A stretch of DNA of 64,000 nt from Puniceicoccaceae bacterium Marseille-Q1082 (GTDB lineage: Bacteria > Verrucomicrobiota > Verrucomicrobiia > Opitutales > Intestinicryptomonadaceae): NCBI GenBank assembly GCA_904424815.1, contig CAJGBI010000002.1, forward strand, positions 1 through 64,000, written 5' to 3'. The number at the start of each line of letters is the position of its first letter. The first letter of the stretch is position 1. The notes under the pieces were generated by a model. That model was not told the origin of the DNA and did not search any database. It saw only the letters and a list, made by a program, of their open reading frames with translations. Below are positions 7,353 through 16,795 of the stretch, in pieces. A program made the position numbers and the translations under genes.

Positions 7353-9314
7353 ATGGAGGAAAAACTCTTCAAGCTCGCGAGCAAATACGCCCCCTCCGGA
7401 GACCAGCCGCAGGCGATAGACAAGCTGTGCGCGTCGATAGGCGCGGGGGCGAAATACACGACGCTCGTCGGCGTGACGGGCTCCGGCAAGACGTTTACGA
7501 TGGCGAACGTCGTCGCGCGCATGAACCGGCCGGCGCTCGTTATATCGCACAACAAGACGCTCGCCGCCCAGCTCTACGCCGAATTCAAAGAGTTCTTTCC
7601 CGAAAACGCGGTGGAGTATTTCGTAAGCTATTACGACTATTACCAGCCGGAGGCATACATCCCGCAGACCGACACTTACATTGAAAAAGACTCCTCCGTA
7701 AACGACGAGATCGAAAAGCTGCGCATATCGGCGGCGGGTTCGCTCGTCTCGCGCCGCGACGTGATAGTGATAGCGACCGTCTCATGCATATACGGGCTGG
7801 GCTCGCCGGACGACTTCCGAAAGATGATGGTGCCGCTGCGCCCGGGGCTTGCGATGAAGCGCGGCGAGCTCGTCGAGAGAATGGCCGACATCCACTATTC
7901 CCGCAACGACACGGCCTTCGAGCGCGGGCACTTCCGAGTCAGGGGCGACGTGGTGGACGTGTTCCCCGCGTACCTCGACACCGCGCTGAGGATAGAGTTC
8001 TTCGGCGACGAAATCGACGCACTTAAAAAGATCGACCCCGTAACGGGGACGCCCCAAGGCAGACTCGACAGGTTTGACCTCTACCCCGCCTCGGGATTCG
8101 TCACGCCCAAAGAGAGCATAGCCGCGGCGATCCCCAACATACGCGCGGAGCTCGAGGAGCGCGTTGCGGAATTCGAGCGGCAAAACAAGCTCATAGAGGC
8201 GCAGCGCATAAGAATGCGCACCGAGCAGGACATCGACATGCTCGCCGAGACGGGTTTTTGCACCGGCATTGAAAACTATTCGCGCCATCTGGCGGGGCGC
8301 CCCGCGGGCTCGCGCCCGTGGTGCCTGCTCGACTTCTTTCCCGAAGACGCGATCCTATTCATCGACGAAAGCCATGTCACCTACCCGCAAATCCGCGGCA
8401 TGTACAACGGCGACAGGGCGCGCAAAGAGCGGCTTATCGAATACGGGTTCAGGCTGCCGAGCGCGCTCGACAACAGGCCGCTGCGCCCTAACGAATTCGA
8501 CTCCCTCACGGGGCAGACGGTATTCGTATCCGCTACACCTTCCCCCTTCGAGCTCTCCGTGAGCGACGCCGTCGCCGAGCAGATAATCCGCCCAACCGGC
8601 CTGCTCGACCCCGAAATGATAGTCCGTCCGATCGCAGGGCAGGTGGAGGACTGCGCCGCGGAAATCAAGGCCGCCGCCGAAAGGGGCGAAAGGGTGTTCG
8701 TCACCACCCTTACAAAGCGCATGAGCGAGGAAATTTCCGACTTCCTGCGCGAGAGCGGCGTGCGCATAGAATACCTGCACTCCGACATCGACGCGATAGA
8801 GCGCGTGGAAATCCTGCGGCGGCTTCGCTCGGGCGACTTCGACGCCCTCGTCGGCGTCAACCTCCTGCGCGAGGGGCTCGACATTCCGGAAGTCTCGCTC
8901 GTCTGCATACTCGACGCCGACAAGGAGGGCTTCCTGCGCTCCGCCACAAGCCTGATCCAGACGGCGGGGCGCGCCGCGCGCCACGAGAGCGGGCGCGTGA
9001 TACTCTATGCCGACAACATGACGGGCTCGCTCAAAGCCGCGCTGGAAACGTGCGGGCGGCGCAGGCAAATCCAGAGGGAGTTCAACGAGCTCCACAAAAT
9101 AACGCCGCACAGCGTGACAAAGCCGATACAGCCGTCGCTGGCAAAACGTTCCGAGGCGAAAATCGACGTCTCAAAAAAATCGAAAGGCGAGCTCGAAAAA
9201 ATCATCGCGGAACTCAGCGACGAAATGCTGGAAGCCGCCGACAGGCTCGAGTTCGAGCGCGCCGCCCTCCTGAGGGACCAGATAAAATTCCTGCGCTCAA
9301 AGCGGGTTCATTAG
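7353..9314 (+). CDS. uvrB: Excinuclease ABC subunit B
   Basis: UvrB is the damage-verifying helicase-like subunit of nucleotide excision repair, which works with UvrA and UvrC. The 653 residues match the family. Walker A is GVTGSGKTFT (about 40-49), the Tyr-rich beta-hairpin is YYDYYQPEAYIPQTD near 90, the DEAD-like box is FIDESHVTYPQ near 330, motif V is GVNLLREGLDIPE and motif VI is QTAGRAAR. A C-terminal UVR domain for UvrC contact covers about the last 40 residues (EAADRLEFERAALLRDQIKF). The start ATG at 7353 lies 9 nt past the HAD gene. No LexA box was recognised nearby. Confidence 0.97.
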   Translation: MEEKLFKLASKYAPSGDQPQAIDKLCASIGAGAKYTTLVGVTGSGKTFTMANVVARMNRPALVISHNKTLAAQLYAEFKEFFPENAVEYFVSYYDYYQPEAYIPQTDTYIEKDSSVNDEIEKLRISAAGSLVSRRDVIVIATVSCIYGLGSPDDFRKMMVPLRPGLAMKRGELVERMADIHYSRNDTAFERGHFRVRGDVVDVFPAYLDTALRIEFFGDEIDALKKIDPVTGTPQGRLDRFDLYPASGFVTPKESIAAAIPNIRAELEERVAEFERQNKLIEAQRIRMRTEQDIDMLAETGFCTGIENYSRHLAGRPAGSRPWCLLDFFPEDAILFIDESHVTYPQIRGMYNGDRARKERLIEYGFRLPSALDNRPLRPNEFDSLTGQTVFVSATPSPFELSVSDAVAEQIIRPTGLLDPEMIVRPIAGQVEDCAAEIKAAAERGERVFVTTLTKRMSEEISDFLRESGVRIEYLHSDIDAIERVEILRRLRSGDFDALVGVNLLREGLDIPEVSLVCILDADKEGFLRSATSLIQTAGRAARHESGRVILYADNMTGSLKAALETCGRRRQIQREFNELHKITPHSVTKPIQPSLAKRSEAKIDVSKKSKGELEKIIAELSDEMLEAADRLEFERAALLRDQIKFLRSKRVH

Positions 9315-9419
9315 ATTTTCGGGCGATTTTTCATCCCCTTAAAAAACCAGCCCCGCGCGCCGCAGCCGGCGGAGGGCGCGTTTTACGCTTGCAATAGCCC
9401 GCGCCTTTGAAAAAATTGC

Positions 9420-10265
9420 ATGAATATGAAGAGGCTTTTTATAATACTGGCCGCGTTTGCCGCAGCCGCGCTGTCGGCGGCCGAAAAATTCGACCTGCAA
9501 AAGAAAACCGAGGCCGCCCAAAAGGGGGACGCCGAGGCGCAGAATGAAATAGGCGAATACTACGCCGACGGCGGCGGCGGGGACTTCGCCCCGAACTACG
9601 AACTCGCCGTGATGTGGTGGGAAACCGCCGCAAAAAACGGCAGCACCAAGGCGCTCACAAACCTCGGGGCGGCGCTCTTCGGCGGCAACGGGGTGCTCAC
9701 CGACGTGCCGAAGGCCGTGAAAATCTGGAACGAGGCCGCCAAGCGCGGCGACCCCGACGCCCAATTCTTCCTCGGGGCGGCGTACTGCAACGGCAAGGGA
9801 GTGCTGCGCGACGTGCAGACGGCCGTATTCTGGTGGGAGCGTTCCGCCAAACAGGGCAACCACCGCGCGCAAAACAACCTCGCGTTCGCCTACGCGCGCG
9901 GCGAGGGTGTCCCCCGCGACCTCAAAAGGGCGTTCGAGCTTTGGAAGGCCGCCGCCGAAAAGGGGAACCTCGTTGCGCAAACCTACCTCGGGCTCTGCTA
10001 CTTCACAGGAGACGGAACCGAGGTCGACCAGAAAAAGGCAGTGGCGATATGGACGAGCGCCGCGGAACACGGAAGCGTGGAGTCGATGCGGTATCTTGGA
10101 ATAGCCTATGCGTCCGGCAGAGGAATAAGGCAGGATAAAAACGCCGCCCTGCAATGCTTCATCCGCGCGGCGCAGCTCGGCGACGAGGAATCTCGCAAGG
10201 CCGCCGACAAGCTGCGGCTGGACTTGTCGATGGAAAAGGCGGAAAAAAATTCCGGCTCCAAATAG
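9420..10265 (+). CDS. Secreted Sel1-repeat (TPR-like) protein
   Basis: A 281-residue protein. A signal peptide (MNMKRLFIILAAFAAAALSA) precedes about six Sel1-like repeats of roughly 36 residues. Each has the pattern A-x-x-x-LG-x-x-Y-x-x-G-x-GV-x-x-D-x-x-KA-x-x-W-x-x-x-AA. Sel1 repeats form alpha-solenoids that bind proteins, so a periplasmic or envelope scaffold is likely. No catalytic domain is present. It stands alone between uvrB and the GH2 gene. A second in-frame ATG lies two codons in. Confidence 0.85.
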   Translation: MNMKRLFIILAAFAAAALSAAEKFDLQKKTEAAQKGDAEAQNEIGEYYADGGGGDFAPNYELAVMWWETAAKNGSTKALTNLGAALFGGNGVLTDVPKAVKIWNEAAKRGDPDAQFFLGAAYCNGKGVLRDVQTAVFWWERSAKQGNHRAQNNLAFAYARGEGVPRDLKRAFELWKAAAEKGNLVAQTYLGLCYFTGDGTEVDQKKAVAIWTSAAEHGSVESMRYLGIAYASGRGIRQDKNAALQCFIRAAQLGDEESRKAADKLRLDLSMEKAEKNSGSK

Positions 10266-10354
10266 ACAAGCCGCCGCGCGACGGAATCGTTTCTCGGCGG
10301 TTTTCCGCGCCGCGCAAATGGAATTTATTTTTCAACGCAAAATAGGAAACGCAT

Positions 10355-12769
10355 ATGATTGGGAAAATTGCTATACTCGCACTGGCGGCGTGCGCGCTCT
10401 CGCTGGGCGCGGCGGAAACTGAAAACTGGAACTTCGGCTGGAAGTTTTATTACGGGAAAAATCCGGACGCTTTCAAGAGGGACTTCGACGACTCCTCATG
10501 GAGAAAGCTCGACCTGCCGCACGACTACCAGATAGAACAGCCCTGGGCGGTCCCGTCCGAAGAGGAAATCAAAAAGAACGGCGGAGAGCTCAAAAACAGG
10601 GGGTTCAAACCCTATGGGGAAGGATGGTACCGCAAGGAATTCCGCGCGGATCCCGAATGGAGGGGGAAGCGGGTGATACTCGACTTTGAAGGCGTCATGA
10701 CGGTCTCCGACGTCTACGTAAACGGGCAAAAGGCGGCCTCCAACGAATACGGATACTCCGGATACGAGGCGGACATATCGAAATTTCTCGACTACGGCGG
10801 CCAAAATGTCGTGGCGGTATACTCCCGCGTTATGGGAGCGTCGAGATGGTACACCGGCGGCGGAATTTTCAGGGACGTGAAGCTCTCGATAAAAAATCCG
10901 GTGGCGGTAGCCCGCCACGGGCTATATATAACGACTCCGAAAGTCGGCGAAAAATCCGCGGCAGCCCGCGTCTTGGCGGAAGTCGAAAACGCCCTCGGTT
11001 CTCCGCGCAAAGTTTCGGTGAGGGCGGCGGTATTCGGGCCTGACGGCTCGGAAATCGCATCGGCGGAAAGGGAAATCGGTATTCCGGCAAACTCCGCCTC
11101 GACCGCCGAGTTTGAATTTGAAATAAAAAACCCGTCGCTGTGGTCGCCGGAAAATCCCGCGCTCTACTCGGCGGCCGCCGAAGTGAAAAGCGGCGGGAAG
11201 CTCCTCGACGCCCAAAGGGAAAATTTCGGCATAAGGAAAATAGAATTCACGCCGGAACGGGGCTTTCTGCTGAACGGCAAAAAAACCTTATTGAAAGGCG
11301 TCAACCTGCACCACGACCTCGGCGCGCTCGGGGCCGCCGCCTACGCCGCCGAATTGGAGCGCCGCATAAAGTTTTTGAAGTCCATAGGCGTAAACCACAT
11401 CAGAACCGCCCACAATCCGTTTTCGAAGTCGTTTCTCGACCTCGCCGACAAATACGGCATACTGGTGGTCGACGAACTCTTCGACAAATGGGACGACTGG
11501 TTCGTGGGAATGCGCAAGAAGTTTGACGAGGTCTGGCCGAATGCCGCCCGCGAGTTCATACGCCGCGACAGAAACCACCCGAGCGTCGTCATTTGGAGCC
11601 TCGGCAACGAGCTCAACAGGCAGACGCGGAATGACGAATACGGCGACTACGGGGTAACGATGTACAAAAAAATGCGCGACTTTTGCAAAAAATTCGACGC
11701 CACCCGCCCCTACACCGTCGCGCAGTTCCCCGCGCGCGAGGGCGGCATAAAAGACAGGGATGCCGGCTGGGAAACCTCCAAACCCGCGGAGCTCGCCTTC
11801 GCCACCGACATATCGGCGCAAAACTACACGTGGGGTTTTTTTGAAAAAGACGCGAAAAAATATCCCGAAATGATTTTCTACCAGAGCGAAGCGGGAACCT
11901 GGGCGTTGGGAGGAAATTATTTCGGAATGAACCTCGACAGGGTAGTCGGATTGGCATACTGGGGGGCGATAGGGTATCTCGGAGAATCGTTCGGCTGGCC
12001 GTCAAAGGGCTGGGGCGACAAGGCCTTCATCGACACCGCACTCAACCCGATGCCGCAGTGCTGGTGGGTAAAGGCGAATTTTTCGGAGGGCGAACCGGTC
12101 GTGCACATAGGGGTTTTGGAGGAGAAAAACGCCAGAGACAGGTTCGTATTTCACAACGGCGTGAATGTCGGCCTGATGCCCGAAACGGAAAATTGGAACA
12201 GGCCGGAGGGCTCGAAAGTTTCGGTTGCGGTCTACACGAACGCGGACGAGGCGGAACTCTTCCTCAACGGAAAGTCGCTCGGGACAAAAAAGAACACGCG
12301 CGGCAATCCGTTCAACAGGAACAAGATAATCTGGGAAAATATAGACTATGAAGCGGGCAAACTCAAAGCCGTCGCGCGGACCGGCGGCAAAACTGTCGGG
12401 GAATACAAAATAGAAACCGCCGGCGAGCCGTGCAAAATAGTGGCGACCGCCGAAAATCCCGACTGGAAGGCAGACGGCATGGATCTCCAACACATCGCGA
12501 TAAAGGCGGTAGATAAAAGGAGAAAAATCCATCCGCTCGCCTCGAACAAACTGAAATTCAAGGTTGAGGGCCCCGCTTCCCTCATAGGCGTCGACAACGG
12601 GGACATCAACAGCAATGAAATGCACACGGGCTGCGAACGCTCGCTCTACTGCGGCAGGGCGTTGGCAATTTTGCGCGCGGGCCTCTCCGCGGGAAAAGTA
12701 AAGCTCGTTATCGAGGGAGAGAACCTCCCGAAGAAAACCGTAATTTTAAGGCTAAACCCCGCAAAATAG
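10355..12769 (+). CDS. Secreted GH2-family glycosidase (beta-galactosidase type)
   Basis: An 804-residue exported glycoside hydrolase with a signal peptide (residues 1-20). The GH2 sugar-binding jelly roll covers about 25-180, an Ig-like domain about 190-290 and the TIM barrel about 295-590. The acid/base Glu419 sits in WSLGNELNR and the probable nucleophile Glu512 in YQSEAGTW. C-terminal Ig-like domains follow, of the kind found in Bacteroides-type GH2 enzymes. The family hydrolyses beta-galactosides, beta-glucuronides or beta-mannosides. Beta-galactosidase is the default guess, and the exact specificity is not fixed by sequence. An AGGA ribosome binding site precedes the ATG. It is a single gene with no transporter or regulator beside it. 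Confidence 0.9.
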   Translation: MIGKIAILALAACALSLGAAETENWNFGWKFYYGKNPDAFKRDFDDSSWRKLDLPHDYQIEQPWAVPSEEEIKKNGGELKNRGFKPYGEGWYRKEFRADPEWRGKRVILDFEGVMTVSDVYVNGQKAASNEYGYSGYEADISKFLDYGGQNVVAVYSRVMGASRWYTGGGIFRDVKLSIKNPVAVARHGLYITTPKVGEKSAAARVLAEVENALGSPRKVSVRAAVFGPDGSEIASAEREIGIPANSASTAEFEFEIKNPSLWSPENPALYSAAAEVKSGGKLLDAQRENFGIRKIEFTPERGFLLNGKKTLLKGVNLHHDLGALGAAAYAAELERRIKFLKSIGVNHIRTAHNPFSKSFLDLADKYGILVVDELFDKWDDWFVGMRKKFDEVWPNAAREFIRRDRNHPSVVIWSLGNELNRQTRNDEYGDYGVTMYKKMRDFCKKFDATRPYTVAQFPAREGGIKDRDAGWETSKPAELAFATDISAQNYTWGFFEKDAKKYPEMIFYQSEAGTWALGGNYFGMNLDRVVGLAYWGAIGYLGESFGWPSKGWGDKAFIDTALNPMPQCWWVKANFSEGEPVVHIGVLEEKNARDRFVFHNGVNVGLMPETENWNRPEGSKVSVAVYTNADEAELFLNGKSLGTKKNTRGNPFNRNKIIWENIDYEAGKLKAVARTGGKTVGEYKIETAGEPCKIVATAENPDWKADGMDLQHIAIKAVDKRRKIHPLASNKLKFKVEGPASLIGVDNGDINSNEMHTGCERSLYCGRALAILRAGLSAGKVKLVIEGENLPKKTVILRLNPAK

Positions 12770-13004
12770 AAAAGGGCGCATTCGGAAGGGGCGGGAAAAC
12801 GGAAGGCGGCGGAGAAACTTCACCCCTTCCGCCTCCGGCGTTCCTGCAAATTTTTCAAACCGGACGGGCGGAATTGAAAAACGAAAGGCATATGCCGGCG
12901 CTTCGCGCAAAATACCGCTCCGGCGCGCCCGCCCTCCGGAGGCAAAAGAGGGAGGGCGCTTTATTATTCTTGCGTTTTTCGGGCGGCGGAACTTTATTTG
13001 CCGA

Positions 13005-13901
13005 ATGAACTTCAATCTCCCCAAAGAACCCCTAATGACCGTCGAAGGGCTTCCCTTCAAAAGAGTCTCCAAGGGAAAAGTGCGCGAAAACTTCGACTTG
13101 GGCGACGAGCTCCTTATAGTCGCGACCGACCGCATATCCGCGTTCGACGTAATAATGCCCAACGGCGTGCCCGGCAAGGGCGTCCTGCTCACCATGATAA
13201 GCCTGTGGTGGTTTGAGCAGGCGGCGAAAATCATGCCCACGCACCTCGTCGAAAACCACGGCGAGCGCGTGCGCGGGCTGCTCAAAGACTTCCCGCAGCT
13301 GGTAGGGCGCTCGATGATAGTAAAAAAGCTCAACCCGATGCCGATAGAGGCCATCGTACGCGGGTACCTTGCCGGCAGCGGCTGGAAAGAGTACAAACAG
13401 ACGGGAAAGCTCTTTGAGTTCGAGCTCCCCGCGGGAATGAAGGAGAGCCAGAAACTCCCCGAACCGCTTTTCACGCCGACTACGAAAGCCGCCGAGGGGC
13501 ACGACATGCCGATTACCAACGCGGAATGCGAAAAGCTCCTGGGGAGCGACATCTTCGGGCGCATAAGGGACGCGAGCCTCGCGCTCTATGGGATGGGCGC
13601 GGAAAAGGCGCAGAGCTGCGGGATAATCCTCGCCGACACGAAATTTGAGTTCGGAACCGACTCCGACGGCAAAGTCTATTTGATAGACGAAGTTCTGACG
13701 CCCGACTCCTCGCGCTACTGGCCCGCCGACAAGTACGAAGTCGGCCGCTCCCAGCCCTCCTACGACAAGCAGTATGTGCGCGACTGGCTCGAAACGCTCG
13801 ACTGGAACAAGCAGGCTCCGGGCCCCGTTCTCCCGCCCGAAGTCGTGCAAAACACGGTAAAGTGCTATTCCGAGGCCCTCTCCAAGCTCATGGGGCAATA
13901 G
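13005..13901 (+). CDS. purC: Phosphoribosylaminoimidazole-succinocarboxamide synthase
   Basis: SAICAR synthase, which joins CAIR and aspartate with ATP in purine biosynthesis. The 298 residues match the longer, yeast Ade1-like form of the family. Seen are KGKVRENFDLGDELLIVATDR at the ATP site (split by positions 22-42), SAFDVIMPNGVPGKG, VRGYLAGSGWKEYK, and LIDEVLTPDSSRYWP with the magnesium/substrate site near 225-240. The start is the ATG at 13005. The gene stands alone. No purine riboswitch was seen in the 235 bp upstream. Confidence 0.96.
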   Translation: MNFNLPKEPLMTVEGLPFKRVSKGKVRENFDLGDELLIVATDRISAFDVIMPNGVPGKGVLLTMISLWWFEQAAKIMPTHLVENHGERVRGLLKDFPQLVGRSMIVKKLNPMPIEAIVRGYLAGSGWKEYKQTGKLFEFELPAGMKESQKLPEPLFTPTTKAAEGHDMPITNAECEKLLGSDIFGRIRDASLALYGMGAEKAQSCGIILADTKFEFGTDSDGKVYLIDEVLTPDSSRYWPADKYEVGRSQPSYDKQYVRDWLETLDWNKQAPGPVLPPEVVQNTVKCYSEALSKLMGQ

Positions 13902-14301
13902 GAAGGCGTTTTTCCAAAACGGGAAACCTCCCGTCCTCGGGGGCGCGCAATCCCCGCGCCCCGAGGGGGTTATGGCTGAGAAACCTCCTGCCCGCGGCGG
14001 GCCGCTCCATTTTTTTTTTGCAAACTCCGCAAAAAGCCCCCGCCTTCGTAAAAAACCGTTCCGCAGCAAACCGCGCCTGCGCCAGAAGGCAAGGCGCGCG
14101 GCAAATTTGAAATTCGCGGGGACCCGCCATCGGGCAAATGCGGATTCCGCGCGGCCGCCCGCAAGGGGCAAAACTTTGCGCGATCTAAAATTCGCAGCAA
14201 ACCGCGCCTGCGCCGGGATGAAAGCCGGCAAAAGCGGGCTCATTTTCGCGCCCCGCAACAAACTCCCGAAAAAAACAAAAATGTAAGAAGGGAGCGGGAG
14301 A
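13902..14301. other. Intergenic region between purC and rnpB
   Basis: Gene-free. Just after purC is a strong GC-rich hairpin (about 13935-13966, CCTCGGGG with CCCCGAGG) without a T-run. Further on is a 22-bp perfect direct repeat, listed separately. Past the rnpB 3' end the minus strand has a T-rich stretch (about 14283-14271) that may help end that RNA. Confidence 0.5.
14062..14214 (+). repeat. Pair of 22-bp direct repeats
   Basis: Two identical copies of a 22-bp sequence beginning CGCAGCAAACCGCGCCTGCG lie at 14062-14083 and 14193-14214, 131 bp apart. The flanks also resemble one another weakly. The function is unknown; they could be remains of a small duplication. Confidence 0.6.
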
Positions 14302-14669
14302 GAGAAAGTTGGGCTGTAAGCCGGATTCTGTAGTCCCCGAAGGAACCGGCATTCATTTATCTGCCCCCTTGGAAAGGGGCCCCCGCGAGGGGTGCGACAT
14401 ACCCAATGCGTTTGAACGAGCAGTTCCGCATCCTATGTTGTCTTGCACCGGATTGGGTTTTCAATGCCCGCGAAGATTGCTCCCGCGGCGGTGGGCTCTT
14501 ACCCCGCCTTTTCACCCTTGCCGCTCGCGCGGCGGTTTGTTTTCTGCTGCACTGTCCGTACGCGCGCCTTGCGGCGCGCGCCCCGCCCTTTCGGACGGAA
14601 TCCCGCTCTGTGGTGTCCGGACTTTCCTCCCGCGGACGAGCCGCGGGCGAATGCCCGCCCAAAATTCTC
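14302..14669 (-). ncRNA. rnpB: RNase P RNA (bacterial class A)
   Basis: The catalytic RNA of RNase P, which matures tRNA 5' ends. On the minus strand the 5' conserved block GAGGAAAGTCCGGACACC (from about 14628) and the 3' block ACAGAATCCGGCTTACAG (ending near 14314) are both present. These form the P4 core. The ends were set by the P1 helix: GAGAATTTTGGGC at 14669-14657 pairs with GCCCAACTTTCTC at 14314-14302. The length of about 368 nt is normal for class A. Terminal coordinates may be off by a few bases. Confidence 0.95.
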
Positions 14670-15144
14670 AAAGAACCCCCGTTTTCTGTATCGGCGGATT
14701 CGGAATTTCCGAAAGCCCCGCCCGATTTTCGCCGAAATTAAAGGGTTGCTGATTCGGATTGCAAGCGCAATCGCGCGCGCGGCGAAAATTTCGTCCGGAC
14801 TGTAAAATCGGGATTTTCCGGCCTAGGGCGAACAGCCCCGCGCTTTTCGCGCAGCTCCGCCCAAATCAGCCGCCGCCTCAAAACCGAAAAAACCGGACGG
14901 CGCAGCCGTCCGGAAAAGAAAATTCGCGCGCGATTGCGGAATGCGACAGGAAAGCCGGCTAAGCCGCGCCAGCCCGACGCCCCCCAGAGTTTCGCCCGTT
15001 GCCGGCGCCGCGGGAGAAAAAAAAGCGGTTTTTCTCCCCCCTCTATGCGCCCTGAAAATTCCGCACTCCTCTGGTCAGGCGGAAGCAAGCTATGGGATCA
15101 AAACCCCTCCCCGCCACACTTTCGGAATCGGCATCCGCCGCGCG
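14670..15144. other. Intergenic region between rnpB and metG
   Basis: Gene-free. It contains the terminator at 14887-14913 and a 10-bp A/T-rich hairpin (GGGAGAAAAA with TTTTTCTCCC, about 15012-15038). It may also hold the rnpB promoter on the minus strand, but no clear -35/-10 pair was assigned. Confidence 0.5.
14887..14913 (-). terminator. Intrinsic terminator between metG and rnpB
   Basis: On the minus strand: CCGGACGGC, short loop, GCCGTCCGG, then TTTTTT. It is about 230 bp past the metG stop, so the metG transcript would carry a long 3' UTR unless it ends earlier. Confidence 0.75.
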
Positions 15145-16677
15145 CTACTCTCCGATTCTCGGAAATAGAATTTCGGGGGCGGCAACCCGCGCGTTTTCAA
15201 GGCGCGCAGACCACTCGATATTGCCCTCGTACCTGTCTGCCCCGGGTTGTCCGAGAAGCGACAAGATTTTTTCGGACACCGAAGGCATGACCGGCGCGAG
15301 CAAAACCGCCGAAATGCGCAACGCCTCCGCCATGTTGGCGAGGGAGGTTTCGAGCCTGGCCCTGTCGGCGGGATCCACGCTCTTGGCGAGCTTCCACGGG
15401 GCGCGCTGCTCGGCGTACCTGTTTATCGCGCGGACAAAGGAAAAAATCTTTTCGAGGGCGATATGGAACTGCATTCCGTCGTTGAGTTCCAGAACCTCGG
15501 GAGCGGTCTCGGCGGCGAGGGCTTTGAGCGATTTCTCAAAATCCTCCTCGACGGACGCGGGCGCGACAACCCCGCCGCAGTAGCGTTTCAGCATGTTGAG
15601 CAGGCGGCTTACGAGATTGCCGAGGTCGTTGCCCAAATCGGAGGTGTAGCGGGTGGCGAACAAATCCATCGAGAAGTCGGAATCCTGCCCAACGTTCATC
15701 TCGCGCATCAGGAAGTAGCGGAACGGGTCGGCGCCGAACTTCTCCGCCAGGTCGAGCGGGTTTACGATGTTGCCGAGGCTCTTCGACATCTTTTCGCCCG
15801 ACGACATCCACCACCCGTGGACGAGCAGCGACTTCGGCAGCTCCGCCCCTATGGCTTTCAGCATAATCGGCCAGTAGACGGAGTGCGGCGGCACGAGAAT
15901 GTCCTTGCCGATGACGTGGAAGTCGGCGGGCCAGAATTTGGCAAATTCCTCCGTGCCGTAGCCGACGGCGGAAATGTAGTTTACGAGCGCGTCAAACCAC
16001 ACATAGGTGACGTAGTTTGAATCGAACGGCAGCTCTATGCCCCATTCGAGCCTCTCCTTCGGGCGCGAAATGCAGAGGTCGTTGAGCGGCTCTTTGAGGA
16101 ACTCCATAACCTGCTTGGCGCGGAAGCGCGGGTAGATGAAAGTCTCGTGGGTTTTGAGATATTCCACGAGCCACGGCTGGTAGGCGCCGAGCTTGAAAAA
16201 GTAGTTGCTCTCCGTAATCTCCACGACTTCGCCGAAAATCTCCGGCCACTTGCCGTCGACCTTGTCCTTCTCCTGCAAAAACTGCTCCTGGCGGGCGGAA
16301 TAAAACCCCCTGTACTCGGCCTTGTAGATTTCCCCGCGGTCGTAGAGGTCTTGGAGGATTTTTTGGACGACCGCCTTGTGCCGAGGCTGGGAAGTGCGGA
16401 TGTAGTCGTCGTTGGAGACGTTGAGGATTTTACAGAGGTTCTGGAACTTTTCAGCCTGCCTGTCGCAGAGAACAGACGGCTCGACGCCCTCGCGCCGCGC
16501 GCTCTGCTGCACCTTCTGCCCGTGCTCGTCGAGCCCCGTAAGGAAGTAGGTAGGTATCCCGCACATGCGCTTGTGGCGGACGACGACGTCGCTCAAAATC
16601 TTCTCGTAGGCGTGCCCGAGATGCGGGGAGCCGTTGGCATAGTCGATTGCGGTGGTGAGGTAGAAATTTTTGTCCAT
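15145..16677 (-). CDS. metG: Methionyl-tRNA synthetase
   Basis: A class I aminoacyl-tRNA synthetase for methionine. The 510 residues fit the short form, which lacks the C-terminal dimerisation domain. The HIGH region is YANGSPHLGHAYEKI (about 14-28) and the KMSKS loop is GEKMSKSLGN near 298-307. The connective-peptide region has no four-cysteine zinc knuckle, as in the MetG2-type enzymes. The anticodon-binding helical domain covers about 350-500 and includes LGNDLGNLVSRLL. The ATG at 16677 is divergent from the EEP lipoprotein gene. Confidence 0.96.
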   Translation of the reverse strand: MDKNFYLTTAIDYANGSPHLGHAYEKILSDVVVRHKRMCGIPTYFLTGLDEHGQKVQQSARREGVEPSVLCDRQAEKFQNLCKILNVSNDDYIRTSQPRHKAVVQKILQDLYDRGEIYKAEYRGFYSARQEQFLQEKDKVDGKWPEIFGEVVEITESNYFFKLGAYQPWLVEYLKTHETFIYPRFRAKQVMEFLKEPLNDLCISRPKERLEWGIELPFDSNYVTYVWFDALVNYISAVGYGTEEFAKFWPADFHVIGKDILVPPHSVYWPIMLKAIGAELPKSLLVHGWWMSSGEKMSKSLGNIVNPLDLAEKFGADPFRYFLMREMNVGQDSDFSMDLFATRYTSDLGNDLGNLVSRLLNMLKRYCGGVVAPASVEEDFEKSLKALAAETAPEVLELNDGMQFHIALEKIFSFVRAINRYAEQRAPWKLAKSVDPADRARLETSLANMAEALRISAVLLAPVMPSVSEKILSLLGQPGADRYEGNIEWSARLENARVAAPEILFPRIGE

Positions 16678-16753
16678 AAAAAAACCGATGCGCCAAGACT
16701 ACCGCAGACTCGCGCTTTGAAAAGCTTTTTTTCGGAACGGACAAAAATAAAAC

Positions 16754-16783
16754 TTGATTGCCGTTTAAACGGTTAAGTATCAT
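16754..16783 (+). promoter_or_regulatory. Promoter with a palindrome in the spacer
   Basis: TTGATT (16754-16759) and TATCAT (16778-16783) are 18 bp apart and lie 12 bp before the ATG at 16796. The spacer contains the perfect palindrome CCGTTTAAACGG (16761-16772), a plausible operator. No regulator gene is adjacent. Confidence 0.5.
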
Positions 16784-16795
16784 AACAAAAATACC

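Noticed and set aside
13935-13966. Strong GC hairpin right after purC as an intrinsic terminator
   Set aside because: The stem is good but it is followed by GGTTATGG with no T-run, so it was only mentioned in the intergenic note.
15012-15038. Ten-bp A/T-rich hairpin after metG
   Set aside because: There is no T-run outside the stem, so it was not called a terminator.
15060-15110. Plus-strand GGTCAGGCGGAAGCAAGC, resembling the apical loop of bacterial SRP (4.5S) RNA
   Set aside because: The 3' half of the conserved loop (AGCAGC) is missing, and no long pairing flanks could be drawn. It is probably a chance match, but a covariance-model scan would settle it.
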